A stretch of DNA of 64,000 nt from Crossiella sp. S99.2 (GCF_023094165.1 NZ_JALMDK010000004.1:806001-870000); one strand, 5' to 3'; shown: positions 35,879-44,433, numbered from the stretch's first letter. A program made the numbers and translations. Notes: generated from the sequence alone by a model not told the origin.

Positions 35879-36319
35879 TCACCGCTGGTGTCCGCCGACG
35901 CCAAGGACTGCCTCGGCGAGGGCGGCCAGTTCAGGTCTGGACTCCCCTGGCTTGTGCAGTTCGAGTTGAGCAGCAGCGCGGAGTAGCGCGTTGGGGACAG
36001 GCAATCGCAGTGCGGCCGAGATTGCGCGAAGCCTGTGTGCGGCAAGGGTTGTGGGTGTCACGAGGCCCCACTCGGCAGCGAGTTCCCAGCCTTGCGGGGT
36101 GAAGCGGACATTGCGATGTGCTGGTCCGCTGCTACTGGGTACCTTGCGCGACACCTCAAGGATTCGGTGCTGGGTAAGTCTGTGGAGCACCCGGTACACG
36201 GTGTTGGTGGGCATGCCTGTGCGGTTCCCGATCGCTGTGGCGCAGGACTCCACATGGGGTGAGTTCAGTAGGCACTCCAGGATGCGGACAGTGGTGCGTG
36301 TCTGACGGAGGGTTGGCAC
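35879..36319 (-). CDS. PadR/MarR-like winged-helix regulator
   Basis: 146 residues from GTG 36319 (GGAG 9 bases upstream). The N-terminal 85 residues form a winged helix: RTTVRILECLLNSPHVESCA, TGMPTNTVYRVLHRLTQHRI, then a basic wing (GPAHRNVRFTPQGWELAAEW). The C-terminal helices would dimerise. The strand-turn-helix order and NTVYRVLHRL fit PadR-type repressors. It starts about 500 bases from the next gene, so its target is unknown; an adjacent gene or itself is likely. Confidence 0.75.
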   Translation of the reverse strand: MPTLRQTRTTVRILECLLNSPHVESCATAIGNRTGMPTNTVYRVLHRLTQHRILEVSRKVPSSSGPAHRNVRFTPQGWELAAEWGLVTPTTLAAHRLRAISAALRLPVPNALLRAAAQLELHKPGESRPELAALAEAVLGVGGHQR

Positions 36320-36825
36320 AGTCTCGACTCCAGAATTCCCAGGTCGTAGATGGTCTTGGTGGCGCTGGTCGCTGCCGGTGTCGGGCACTGCCTCGCAAGA
36401 GCAGGGCGCGCAGCCACGCACCCGGTAAGTGGCTTCCTCCTCGACTGCCTCTTCCGGGCTAGGTTGGCCGCTGGTGGGGGACTTCCGTGGTTGGCCGCGC
36501 TGGATCTCGTGCGGCTTCGATAGTGCGGTCGCTGGTCTGGCAGTGGGTCGGTTGTCGGGCTAGAGCAGGCTGGCGGGGTGCTCGTGTTGACAGTTCTGGT
36601 TCCTGCTCAAGCATTCGGCCGTACGGAAGCAGCGGATGTGTGCGCCGGTGGTGGGTCGACTACACACCGCCGTCGGCGGCCGGGTGGCCGTGGCAGTACC
36701 TGCCGAGGACGACCGCCGACCGGGGAGGTGCCGGTATCTGAACGGTGCGCCAGTCCGTCGTCGGCCGGGGTGCGGCGGCCTCCAGGATCGTGTTCTGGGG
36801 ACGGCGATCCGGCCTCGGAGGGTCA
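36320..36825. other. Intergenic gap
   Basis: About 500 bases between the DUF3560 gene and the winged-helix regulator; overlapping proline-rich frames but nothing with a ribosome site. Confidence 0.4.
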
Positions 36826-37905
36826 TCACGGCGTGTCGCTGGGGCGTGGGCTGAGGCTGATCCGGTCAGCATCCGGTGCTTCGTAGGCTTCGACGACCTC
36901 TGGTGGCATCTGCTCGGTGGTGCGGTGGCCGCGGAGCTTGTGCCAGGCGATGGTCCAGGTGGCTTCCTTGTCGCCTGGTCGCGGCGATGGAAAGGCCGGG
37001 TTCGGCACGGTCACTGACTTCTTGTTGACCCGCCGGACCCGCATCCACATGCCATTGCAGAGCACCCAGTCGCCCTTGGCGACCGTGTCCGGCCCCAGCG
37101 CGGAGGCCTTACCCTCGGATTGGAGCTGCGCGTAGACACCCTTCCAGTAGTCGATCTGCTCGGTGAGGGTGGTGAGCTCGCGCCGCAGGTAGTCCGCGCG
37201 CTCCCTGGTGGGGTGGCGGATGCCCCATCGGTGCTGTTCCTGGCCCTGTTGGTCGGTCTCGGTGATCCAGCCCGGCTCACCGTCGAGTTCGCGCTGAAGC
37301 CGTCGACGGTCGGCTTCCAGCTTCTCGATCCGGTTCCCGACGGAGACCGGGTTGTTCCGGGCGCCCATGTGGTGCGACGCGGTCTCGGCTTGCTGGGCCA
37401 GCTTGTCGGCATAGGCGCATTGCTCGATGGACTTGCCGAGGTTGTTCCAGGCCAGTTCGCGCCGGTTGCGGTCGGCTTTGTAGCTGTGGTGATCAACCAA
37501 CAGCGGCTGGCCTGCCGGGATGCTGTCGAACACGGCTTCAGCCTTGGCGCGCGTAGCATCGGCCTTGACTTGCAGCTTCCCGGCGCGTTCGGTGAGTCGG
37601 TCGGCGCGGACGTCCATCCGTTCTGAGAGTTCGGTTTCCTGCTGCTCGACGCTGGGCATGGTGTCGACGATGTCGCGCTCGACGGTGTAGCCCGCCTCGG
37701 TGAGCATTCGCTCGATCTCGTTGATCGCGTAGGGCTTGGACTGGCGGTGTCGTGAGGACCGCAGCAGCCAGGCCGTGGCGTAGCGGGACCAGGTCCACGA
37801 CGGGTGGGCCTTCAGCGTCAGATGTGCTGGGCTGTTGCGGGTGGTGCCCTCCACGGTGGTGCCTGACTCGTAGTCATGGTGAATCGTCAGGATTCCTTGG
37901 GACAT
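36826..37905 (-). CDS. DUF3560 family protein
   Basis: 359 residues from ATG 37905. Opens with LTIHHDYESGTTVEGTTRNS and a tryptophan-rich WTWSRYATAWLLRSSRHRQS, as DUF3560 proteins do. This is followed by a long coiled-coil region (ADRLTERAGKLQVKADATRA to about 260, with DRRRLQRELDGE) and a C-terminal beta domain, GDWVLCNGMWMRVRRVNKKS. Common on actinobacterial plasmids and phages; role unknown. The coiled coil suggests a scaffold or DNA-associated oligomer. Strong palindromes lie upstream (37967-38063). Confidence 0.85.
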   Translation of the reverse strand: MSQGILTIHHDYESGTTVEGTTRNSPAHLTLKAHPSWTWSRYATAWLLRSSRHRQSKPYAINEIERMLTEAGYTVERDIVDTMPSVEQQETELSERMDVRADRLTERAGKLQVKADATRAKAEAVFDSIPAGQPLLVDHHSYKADRNRRELAWNNLGKSIEQCAYADKLAQQAETASHHMGARNNPVSVGNRIEKLEADRRRLQRELDGEPGWITETDQQGQEQHRWGIRHPTRERADYLRRELTTLTEQIDYWKGVYAQLQSEGKASALGPDTVAKGDWVLCNGMWMRVRRVNKKSVTVPNPAFPSPRPGDKEATWTIAWHKLRGHRTTEQMPPEVVEAYEAPDADRISLSPRPSDTP

Positions 37906-37966
37906 GGCGATATGTCTCTCACTCGGTTTCGGTTGCGATGCGGACGTGTTCGCCGCGCTCGGGGGG

Positions 37967-38063
37967 CGCACTCGGCCAGCACCAGCGCCGGGTAAAGGGG
38001 GCAAGCCGCGCGGACGTTGTGTCCGCGTGGCTTGAGCCCTGGCCGGCGCTGGTGCAGAGTGCG
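37967..38063. repeat. Nested cruciform-like inverted repeats
   Basis: Outer arms 37967-37991 and 38043-38063 pair over about 20 bases with a 5-base bulge. Inside is a second hairpin, AAGCCGCGCGGAC with GTCCGCGTGGCTT, around 38003-38033. Lies between the DUF3560 start and the decayed recombinase. Confidence 0.5.
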
Positions 38064-38159
38064 GGCGCCCCACCGAACGCGGGCGAGCACGCCAAGAACC
38101 TCGTACTCGCGGATGCCTCGCCGTGCGGGCGGTCTGGTCGCTCCGCGTACATCCGGGCT

Positions 38160-38720
38160 ACAGCCCGAGAGCGTCCTGACGTCGCGGCTCCGGGTGGGGT
38201 TTGTGGTCAGGCAGAGTTCCAGGTGTGTCTGGGTGGCTGTGCCGAGATCGGGTTGGTTCTCGTCCAGCCAGGTGAGGAATGTGGTGGCGGGACGGATGTC
38301 CTGGCGATCTCCTGTGACTGCACCGGTGGCGTAGCAACCACGAGCGGCCCGGCGTCACGCGTCTCGGTGCACCTCCCACTCGGCGAAGGGACGAAGATCT
38401 CGTGCCTGAGTGGGAGGACACCGGTTGCCACGAGGGTCTCGCGGACCTGGCGGAGATTCCGGTCTTGCGGCAGGCTGCCGACTAGCTCGTGAGTGATCTG
38501 GGCCAGGTCGGTGGCGGCGCCGGTCAGCAGGCGAACGGATGTGCTGCGTCCTAGCCAGTGGAGTGCCGCCACTGTCCACTTGGCGGCAGCCAGCGCAGCG
38601 ACCAAGGGTTGGAGCGACGATCCGGTTCCAGCGCCGCAACCGAGGAGGGTGATGGCCTCGTCGGTTGCGACGCAGCGTGTGCAGCGACCTACGAATGGGC
38701 TCAGCCGTGTCTCGCGGACA
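38160..38720 (-). pseudogene. Decayed tyrosine site-specific recombinase, N-terminal part
   Basis: Frame 1 (about 38720-38395) reads CTRCVATDEAITLLGCG, LVAALAAAKWTVAALHWLGR, THELVGSLPQDRNLRQVRET and LVATGVLPLRHE. This is the N-terminal core-binding region of an actinobacterial integrase family (usual form: LPQGKTLRHLRAVLVATGAL). A different frame then carries VTGDRQDIRPATTFLTWLDE followed by GTATQTHLEL (about 38330-38190), which continues the same domain. At least one frameshift separates them, no start codon is clear, and the catalytic C-terminal domain is missing. A relic of an integrative element. Confidence 0.7.
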
Positions 38721-38731
38721 TAGCCAGGTCC

Positions 38732-39034
38732 TTACGTGACATGGCCAGCTTCCAGGCGATGCTTGGAATCGGTGATCGCGACGTAGTACCGCGTGGAAGG
38801 GACCCTGTGGAAGGTATCGGCCCCGAGGCCCGTGGCCTGGTCCCGCTTCATCTCTACCAGCGCTCCCCTCACACAGAGGACTTTCAGCAGGATGTTGAGT
38901 CCGTTGAGGCGAAGTGAGCCGTGCGCGGCCGCCGAGACCGAAGCCAGGATCTGGGTGCGGGACTGCGGCACACCCGCACCGGCCTTGACCGCAGCCAGAA
39001 CATCCCACGACCGCGGAGAAAATCGTGATGACAT
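38732..39034 (-). CDS. Small winged-helix-like protein
   Basis: 100 residues from ATG 39034, chosen because AGGAG lies 8 bases upstream. RFSPRSWDVLAAVKAGAGVP, a helical pair with LNGLNILLKVLCVRGALVEM, then a basic wing-like end ...FHRVPSTRYYVAITDSK. The order helix-helix-helix-wing suggests a small DNA-binding protein. It sits between the recombinase relic and the RapZ-like gene; no relatives recognised. Confidence 0.6.
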   Translation of the reverse strand: MSSRFSPRSWDVLAAVKAGAGVPQSRTQILASVSAAAHGSLRLNGLNILLKVLCVRGALVEMKRDQATGLGADTFHRVPSTRYYVAITDSKHRLEAGHVT

Positions 39035-39214
39035 CAGGATCGCTCCTACTAGACGTGTGGGTGCAGGGAGGGTGATCTTCAAGACCGAGCACAGGCGCCA
39101 GAGAACTCGTCCACACTAGGTCCATTAAGGACACACAGGCTGGGTTGGTGAGTCCGACCACTGGCCGCCACGCCAGACGGGAGCATGGCTCCGGCGCGCT
39201 GTATCTGGCGCTGG

Positions 39215-39592
39215 TCAAGGAGTGGGGTCCTTGAGAACACGGGGCAGGTGGACATGCCGATGCTCGACCTGGACGTGGTGACCGCTCTCCCGTAGGCGCG
39301 CGGCAAGGATTTCGCAGAGCGCTGATGCTCTGTGACGTCCTCCGGAACAGCCGATCGCAATCCTTCGGGGCGAGGTGGCGTATTCAACCAACTCTTCGAG
39401 AAGTTCTTGCGCGCCAGCGGTATCGAGCACCACGTCCTGCACTCGCGGGTCCAGGCCGTCGAGTTCGAGTATGCCGGGGGCTGCTGCTGGATCGTACAGT
39501 CGAGTCCGAACATCCTCGACACGGTCAGCAATGGGCAGCTGCCCGTCGGGCAGGTGCAGGTGTCCGAACGAGACGAGTTCGATGACCGCCAC
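39215..39592 (-). CDS. Stand-alone RapZ C-terminal domain protein
   Basis: 125 residues from GTG 39592 with AAGGA 8 bases upstream. The protein matches only the C-terminal domain of RapZ: SFGHLHLPDGQLPIADRVED (start), GLDPRVQDVV, a helical middle, and the signature IAIGCSGGRHRASALCEILA then HRHVHLP. The N-terminal P-loop kinase domain of RapZ is absent. In E. coli the C-terminal domain binds small RNAs and GlcN6P. Here it would be a minimal version, function unproven. Stand-alone copies occur in actinobacterial accessory DNA. Confidence 0.8.
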   Translation of the reverse strand: MAVIELVSFGHLHLPDGQLPIADRVEDVRTRLYDPAAAPGILELDGLDPRVQDVVLDTAGAQELLEELVEYATSPRRIAIGCSGGRHRASALCEILAARLRESGHHVQVEHRHVHLPRVLKDPTP

Positions 39593-40105
39593 AGCCCACT
39601 TCCTTTCTCTGGGGTGGAGGACGCTTGCGAATTGGTGGTGAGGGCGCCGCCGATCTGCAGCCGTCGGACATGGCCGTTCGGGCGGGAGACAGGGCGTGGC
39701 GGGGACGGAGCCTGGTCTGCCTGGCGACAGCGCCGATCTGCCTGATGTGCGTCCCACATGTCCTGTGCCTGCTGCTCACATAGCCGATGGCTTCGTCTCT
39801 GGAAGTGCCGCGGCCGTGCTGAAGGGTCGGCGGGCACGGTGCCCAGAGCAGGCGGCGGTGTTCGGGAAGACGGGCAGGCACGCTGGTGGCACTGGTTGGG
39901 GCAGCCGAGGGGCAGGTCTAGATCGGCGGCGAGCCGTTACCAGGCGGGGACGGTACCTGCGGCAGTGACACGTGAACGGCCGCGTCCAGGCGGAGCGGTT
40001 GCGGTGGGTGGTGTGCACATCCGCGGGCACGTGGGTTGGGCAGCGGCCACAGCAGACCGCGAGGTGACTCCGGTACTGAGCCGGGCATGCTGGGGTGGAG
40101 GCCGG
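39593..40105. other. Intergenic gap
   Basis: About 510 bases; no supported gene or strong repeat noticed. Confidence 0.4.
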
Positions 40106-41050
40106 TCAGGTGCTGATCGTGTCGATCACCATGGCGGTGGCGTTGTCCGCCCGAGGCCGGGCAAGGCCACGTTGGACCAGGTTCCGCGCACACACCTGCG
40201 GATCGGCCCCTTGGGACAACACAGTGTGAAGAGCGCTGTGGTGCAGGGCAGCGCCGACGCCGTCGCTGGTCAATGCCAGTCGTCCACTGTGGATGGTGAA
40301 CGTGGTGCTCCCCAGGGTGCGGGGATCAGCGGTGCCCACGGTGGTGAGCACGACATTGTCGTAGCGGGAGGCGAGAGACTCGCGAATTCCCCGCAGGCGC
40401 ATCTGTTGGCCCTGGGTGTGTGGGGTGGTCAGCCGGTTCAGTGTGGAGTCTGTGAACAGCCAGGCGTCGCAGTCGCCGACCCAGGCCATGTCCCATGTCA
40501 CGCCATGGCCGTGCATCGGCGGGTGGCTGACCGCCAGCACCATGACCGTGTCACCGTTCTCGATGAGTCCGTGGTTGTCCAGCGCGTCGCTCGCGCGAAG
40601 CAGGCCGATCACGGCGCGGTTCTTGGTTGCCGTAATCGCGGCTGTCAGGGCCGCGTTGACCGCGACCGCGGCGGCCTGAGCAGCATGTGGCTGGTTGCCG
40701 ATGCCGTCGGCCACGGCGAACGCGCTGACACCGGTGGTGTCGTTGACGGCGGAGCCGTAGCTGTCGGCGTTGCGGCGGCGGGAGCCGATCCCGGTGTTGC
40801 TGCCGATGCGGTGGACCGGGAGGTTGACCGGGCGCAGGATGTGGTCGATCGCGGTGGCCTTCGCTGTGCCCCACTCTCCGGTGTTCATCCAGCCGCAGCG
40901 GCACTGTAAGAGGACGGGGGCTGGCGGGTTGATCGGGTATAGACGCTGGCGTTCCACGGCATCCAGAGAGTCGGTCGCGGTGAAACGCACGTCGTGCAAC
41001 CGCGTTCCCGAGCTTGTGGTGACGGCGATCCGGCGGGATACATCGAGCAT
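40106..41050 (-). CDS. PP2C-type Ser/Thr phosphatase-like protein
   Basis: 314 residues from ATG 41050 (GGAGG 8 bases upstream). PPM motifs appear in order: RRNADSYGSA, FAVADGIGNQPHAAQAA (metal-binding DGxG), WVGDCDAWLF, LALTSDGVGAALH and RADNATAMVI. The metal-binding aspartates are all present, so Mn/Mg-dependent protein phosphatase activity is expected. About 80 extra residues precede the catalytic fold, with a CRCGWMNTGEWG segment. No kinase gene lies in the window; the substrate is unknown. Confidence 0.88.
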   Translation of the reverse strand: MLDVSRRIAVTTSSGTRLHDVRFTATDSLDAVERQRLYPINPPAPVLLQCRCGWMNTGEWGTAKATAIDHILRPVNLPVHRIGSNTGIGSRRRNADSYGSAVNDTTGVSAFAVADGIGNQPHAAQAAAVAVNAALTAAITATKNRAVIGLLRASDALDNHGLIENGDTVMVLAVSHPPMHGHGVTWDMAWVGDCDAWLFTDSTLNRLTTPHTQGQQMRLRGIRESLASRYDNVVLTTVGTADPRTLGSTTFTIHSGRLALTSDGVGAALHHSALHTVLSQGADPQVCARNLVQRGLARPRADNATAMVIDTIST

Positions 41051-41254
41051 GATCAGGCCTCCGGCTGTGCGGTGGGAGAGAGCGCATTGTGGGCATCGGG
41101 CGGGTCGGGGTTGAGGTGGGTGAGGGCGTCAGAGCCGCCAGCCATGCGGCCGACTGGGCAAGGGGGGCGGCTCCGAAGACCTTGATGCCCTCGATCGAGG
41201 CGGCACAGGCAAGGTGTGGTCAAGGAGGTGGCTCGACGGCGGATTCCCCTGTGA

Positions 41255-41652
41255 TCAGAGGGCTTGCCCGGCTGCCAAGGGATACGGGGCTGAAGGACAC
41301 GGCGTGGGTACGCCAGGCCTGTCCTGTCCCAAATCCGGGACGCCGGGCGCACCCGCTGCCCAAGGGGCTGCGGAAACAACGCCGCAGCGGATCTGTGTGA
41401 TCGGTATGTCGAGACCACACGCGCCGAGGACTTCAGCAGTAGCGGTCTGCACGAGCGCTGTTGGGCCCCGGCCAGCACTTCGGCGGTGCCGACGGAGTCC
41501 CGCAGCAACGTCAACGAGCGCTTGCCTGTGATCAATCCTTGGGTGGCGTTGATCGCGGTCGCGACGAACTCCATCACCAGAGCCAGCACGCCGGCGGCCG
41601 GCTCGGCGATGAGCTGGGCGACGTCGGCCCTCCGCCCAGCGTCATTCGCCAC
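41255..41652 (-). pseudogene. Frameshifted ORF upstream of the phosphatase
   Basis: The frame from GTG 41652 starts well (helical LIAEPAAGVLALVMEFVATA, RSLTLLRDSVGTAEVLAGAQ) but degrades into arginine-rich text after about residue 68. At that point a second frame becomes protein-like (LVQTATAEVLGACGLDIPIT, IRCGVVSAAPWAAGA) and ends at 41255. A single-base shift near 41460 would join them. A broken gene is the best reading; a sequencing error is the alternative. Confidence 0.4.
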
Positions 41653-41717
41653 GACAAATGGCCAGTTGGTTTCCCTGCCAACTCGATACGTTGTGCGGGA
41701 TCGCTAGGTATGGACAG

Positions 41718-41757
41718 CCAGAGTGGCCAGCACCCGTGAGGATGCTGGCCACTCTGG
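41718..41757 (-). terminator. Perfect 15-bp hairpin
   Basis: Arms 41718-41732 and 41743-41757 are exact complements, 10-base loop, 18 bases past the methyltransferase stop codon. Confidence 0.7.
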
Positions 41758-41774
41758 TGGTTACTGACCGTGGC

Positions 41775-42941
41775 TTAGATGAGGCCGGTGACCGGGTTGT
41801 CCGGGTGGTTGAGCCAGACCGACTGCTGCTGGCCGGATACGAGCAGGCCGTAGCTGGTGCGGGCGGGCCTGCCCTGGGCGATCCACCAGTTGTGCGCGGC
41901 TTCGGCCTCTGACCACAGTTCCCGCGGGCCGTGCTGACGGACCGGGAACTTGCCTTCGGCAGTGTGCTCAGCAGTGACCTCGACCGTGGCCCAGGACCCG
42001 GTGTTGACCTGGTAGAGCAGCAGTTCGTAGTGCTCCGGGTCCTCGTAGGCGATGCTGTGCTGCACATCGGCCAGGTGCAGCCCCACAGTGAACGCGCCGT
42101 CGGGGTCGATGGCCACCTCGTGCGGCGCCACGATCGTGCTGGACACCGGGGCATCGGTGGCCTCATCGGCCAGGCGACCGAACTTGCCCGCCTGACCGAA
42201 GGGGGTGCGCTGGCTGCGCAGGTTCATGAAGAAGGCGTCCCCAAGGACCGGGCCGACCGCGGTGCCGTCCTCCTTGACGACCATGCGGACAAGTACGCCG
42301 CTGCCCCACATTGTCTTCCAGGGCAACAGGATCTGTCCACCGACATCGACCTGTTCGACCCACGCGGTCGGCACGTGCCCGGCCAGGACAGACGCGGTGG
42401 CCAGGATCCGGTCATACGGCGCGTTGGGCAGGTAACCGTCGCCACCGTCGCCACAGATCACTGTGGGCCTGCACTCCAGGCTCAGCAGCGCGGCGCGGGC
42501 CTGTTCAGTCAGGTCTGGGTCGACTTCGACAGTGGTGACCTGCGAATCGCCGAGGCGGTGGGCGAGCAGGGCGGCGTTGTAACCGGTACCCGTACCGATC
42601 TCCAGCACCCGGTCACCGTCCTGGATGTCCAGCGAGTCCAGCATCTCCAGCACCAGACTGGGCTGGGAGGCCGAACTGGTGGCGTTGCCGCTGGTTTCAG
42701 GCCAGGTGGTCGCGCCGTCGTCGAGCTGGGTCACGATCGGTTGGTCGGAGTAGACCGCGGCCTCCCACCGGGCGGGGTCTTCCTCCCGGTCAAGGGGTTC
42801 GGTCGCTCCATCGAGGGTGTTCGCCCAGCAGTGGGCGGGAACGAACTCGGCGCGGTCGATGGCAGTGAAGCTAGTGGCCCAGGCTTGCGGGAGGAGGCCG
42901 TTGGCGCTGAGTTCGCCGGTGAGCGTGGCCTGGGAACTCAT
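41775..42941 (-). CDS. PCMT-type methyltransferase, RiPP-methyltransferase-like
   Basis: 388 residues from ATG 42941 with GGAGG 8 bases upstream. A protein-L-isoaspartate O-methyltransferase fold: SLVLEMLDSLDIQDGDRVLE, IGTGTGYNAALLAHRLG (SAM loop), VTTVEVDP, GDGGDGYLPNAPYDRILATA. The N-terminus (FTAIDRAEFVPAHCW... AVYSDQPIVTQLDDG) and large extra C-terminal domain resemble methyltransferases of actinobacterial ribosomal-peptide (graspetide/FxLD) systems rather than housekeeping PCMT. No ATP-grasp gene or precursor peptide is recognisable nearby, so it may act alone. Confidence 0.8.
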   Translation of the reverse strand: MSSQATLTGELSANGLLPQAWATSFTAIDRAEFVPAHCWANTLDGATEPLDREEDPARWEAAVYSDQPIVTQLDDGATTWPETSGNATSSASQPSLVLEMLDSLDIQDGDRVLEIGTGTGYNAALLAHRLGDSQVTTVEVDPDLTEQARAALLSLECRPTVICGDGGDGYLPNAPYDRILATASVLAGHVPTAWVEQVDVGGQILLPWKTMWGSGVLVRMVVKEDGTAVGPVLGDAFFMNLRSQRTPFGQAGKFGRLADEATDAPVSSTIVAPHEVAIDPDGAFTVGLHLADVQHSIAYEDPEHYELLLYQVNTGSWATVEVTAEHTAEGKFPVRQHGPRELWSEAEAAHNWWIAQGRPARTSYGLLVSGQQQSVWLNHPDNPVTGLI

Positions 42942-43136
42942 CGGCCGTGCCTCCGATCGGGTCCGGCTGGATTGGGCGGCTGTGGTGGTCCTTGCGGCCG
43001 GTGGGGTGGGGTGCTGGTGTCCTGGTCGGTCTTGTCCTCGTGTTTGGCCACGAGCCTGTGCCTTTCTCGTTGTGGGACAACGGTGCCCGCATCGCGGGTC
43101 AGGTTCAAGGGCCGGTCCGGTGCCGTCGACCGGCGT

Positions 43137-43340
43137 CTACATCGGCTCTTTCCAGGGGCTATCGGTCTCGCCGGTGATGCGGGGCAGTACCGCGGTCGGG
43201 TACTCACGGGGCGATAGCCAGGTGTTGTCGTTGATCCAGTGCAGCCGGAGTGGGCGGCCGTCCTTGAGGGCCTGTTCCAGCAAGTCGGCCACGCTCACCG
43301 GCCACCGCTCATCCGGCTGGTGGACGTGTTGCGGCACCAC
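43137..43340 (-). CDS. Small protein upstream of the methyltransferase
   Basis: 67 residues from GTG 43340 (AGGG about 9 bases upstream). Contains VSVADLLEQALKDGRPLRLH followed by WINDNTWLSPREYPTAVLPR. Globular in character, with no leader/core architecture of a peptide precursor, so it is probably not the methyltransferase substrate. Unknown. Confidence 0.55.
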   Translation of the reverse strand: MVPQHVHQPDERWPVSVADLLEQALKDGRPLRLHWINDNTWLSPREYPTAVLPRITGETDSPWKEPM

Positions 43341-43375
43341 CGGTTACATCCCTGACGGCCGCCAGAAGTGGCCGT

Positions 43376-43576
43376 TCACCAGCGGCGTTCCTGCCGGGCG
43401 GCGTCACGATTGCGGGCTGAGCCGCCGTAGGTCCACAAGGCGGAACCGCTCAACCTCGCGCAGAGCTGGTCAAGTGCGGCGGCGAACGCGGGGTCGGCAG
43501 CGGGCGCTTCGGCTGGCGTGCTGCCAGCGGGCGAAGGCCTCGGCTCGGGCTCGGGCGCGGCGGATGGCCAGGACAT
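43376..43576 (-). CDS. Small alanine/proline-rich protein
   Basis: 66 residues from ATG 43576, with GGAGGG about 10 bases upstream. An N-terminal proline/alanine linker leads to a helix, ADPAFAAALDQLCARLSGSA. It overlaps the 43470-43757 frame by about 107 bases in another frame; both look coding-like. A frameshift fusing them, or one being false, are alternatives. Confidence 0.4.
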   Translation of the reverse strand: MSWPSAAPEPEPRPSPAGSTPAEAPAADPAFAAALDQLCARLSGSALWTYGGSARNRDAARQERRW

Positions 43577-43757
43577 GATCGGCATCTCCCTCCAGATACG
43601 GCGCGACCCGCACCTGCTTGGAAGACAGCGGTGGAGGTCGGCGATGTCCGCACCAGCGCGCCGGGGGAACGCCGAAGAACAGCTCGGAGTCAGCGGCAGC
43701 GTGAGGTGCGGTGGTGACGGTGTCCCGGCCGGGCTGTCGGGGCGCCGGCCGGGACAC
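43470..43757 (-). CDS. Possible small protein beginning in a hairpin arm
   Basis: 95 residues from GTG 43757, which lies inside the right arm of the inverted repeat 43719-43758. Body: ELFFGVPPARWCGHRRPPPL, then VRVAPYLEGDADHVLAIRRA and ARAEAFARWQHA. No ribosome site; leaderless translation would be required. The C-terminal arginine-rich end may mark a frameshift into the neighbouring frame. Confidence 0.35.
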   Translation of the reverse strand: MSRPAPRQPGRDTVTTAPHAAADSELFFGVPPARWCGHRRPPPLSSKQVRVAPYLEGDADHVLAIRRARARAEAFARWQHASRSARCRPRVRRRT

Positions 43758-43758
43758 C
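43719..43758. terminator. Perfect 14-bp GC hairpin
   Basis: Arms 43719-43732 and 43745-43758 exact, 12-base loop, between small genes. Confidence 0.55.
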
Positions 43759-43815
43759 GCTTGGGGTGGATGCGAGGTTGTCCCAGGCCAGGTGGCGGGC
43801 CGGGGAGGGTGTGAC

Positions 43816-43880
43816 ACCACAGATCCCATCTAATGTCACCTCCCGTATCCGAGAAATGACGCTAGGTGGGATCTGGTGGT
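43816..43880 (-). terminator. Long imperfect hairpin in an AT-richer patch
   Basis: Stem of about 24 bp (16/19 matches in 43820-43838 / 43857-43875 plus flanking ACCAC/GTGGT) around a short loop, about 35 bases after the stop of the gene at 43914. Confidence 0.6.
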
Positions 43881-43913
43881 GCACTTTCACAGGTTGTGAA
43901 ACGGGCGGGAAGA

Positions 43914-44123
43914 TCACCCAGTTGGGCCCATGCCCATCCGCCAGGCCAGACCGCGCAGGTCAGAGCCACCAGCCTCGCGCTGCGCGAGGTTCAGCGTGCT
44001 GGAGACCGCTTCGCGGGCGAAGGGGTTGTTGCGCACCTTCTGCGGCGCCAACCACTCGGCGTGCAGCAGCGCGGCCAGTCCCTTGTCCCGGTACTTGCGA
44101 TGTTCGCCTCGTCCATGACACAC
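43914..44123 (-). CDS. Small helical basic protein
   Basis: 69 residues from GTG 44123 (AGGGG close upstream). HRKYRDKGLAALLHAEWLAP, NPFAREAVSSTLNLAQREAG, then LRGLAWRMGMGPTG. Resembles a small helical DNA-associated or antitoxin-sized protein; no family recognised. A strong hairpin follows it. Confidence 0.55.
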   Translation of the reverse strand: MCHGRGEHRKYRDKGLAALLHAEWLAPQKVRNNPFAREAVSSTLNLAQREAGGSDLRGLAWRMGMGPTG

Positions 44124-44235
44124 CTGCCCCTCATCGCGGAGTCGTCCTCTTCGTCGCGGATGCCCCCGGCGGCCAACCGGGGGCGGTGTCCTCCGCGACA
44201 GAGGTACAGCGGCCAGGGTAGCGGCCAACTCCCCG

Positions 44236-44433
44236 CTACCCGTTTGGCCGCAGGTCAGGGGCGGGGCCGTAGCGTAATGACTTCCGTCCGAGCTGCTTGT
44301 CCTGCTGGGTGCTGAGCTGCTTGTTCTCAGTGGTCAGGACGTTGATGGCCCTGACCATCCGTTCCACGGTGCCCTGCAGGCTGGTGGAGCCCAGCGCCGA
44401 GGCGGTGCCATTGGCCTGAACGACCTGGCACAT
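44236..44433 (-). CDS. Short coiled-coil protein
   Basis: 65 residues from ATG 44433: TSLQGTVERMVRAINVLTTE followed by NKQLSTQQDKQL, a short coiled coil with a basic tail. The frame just upstream (NAARFAAQTLVIADLV) also reads as protein but is one base out of phase. The gene may therefore be a truncated or frameshifted longer protein following the AAA gene by 53 bases. Confidence 0.5.
   Translation of the reverse strand: MCQVVQANGTASALGSTSLQGTVERMVRAINVLTTENKQLSTQQDKQLGRKSLRYGPAPDLRPNG

Noticed and set aside
41931..43217. 428-codon plus-strand ORF
   Set aside because: Complement of the methyltransferase gene, whose SAM-binding motifs and ribosome site are clear.
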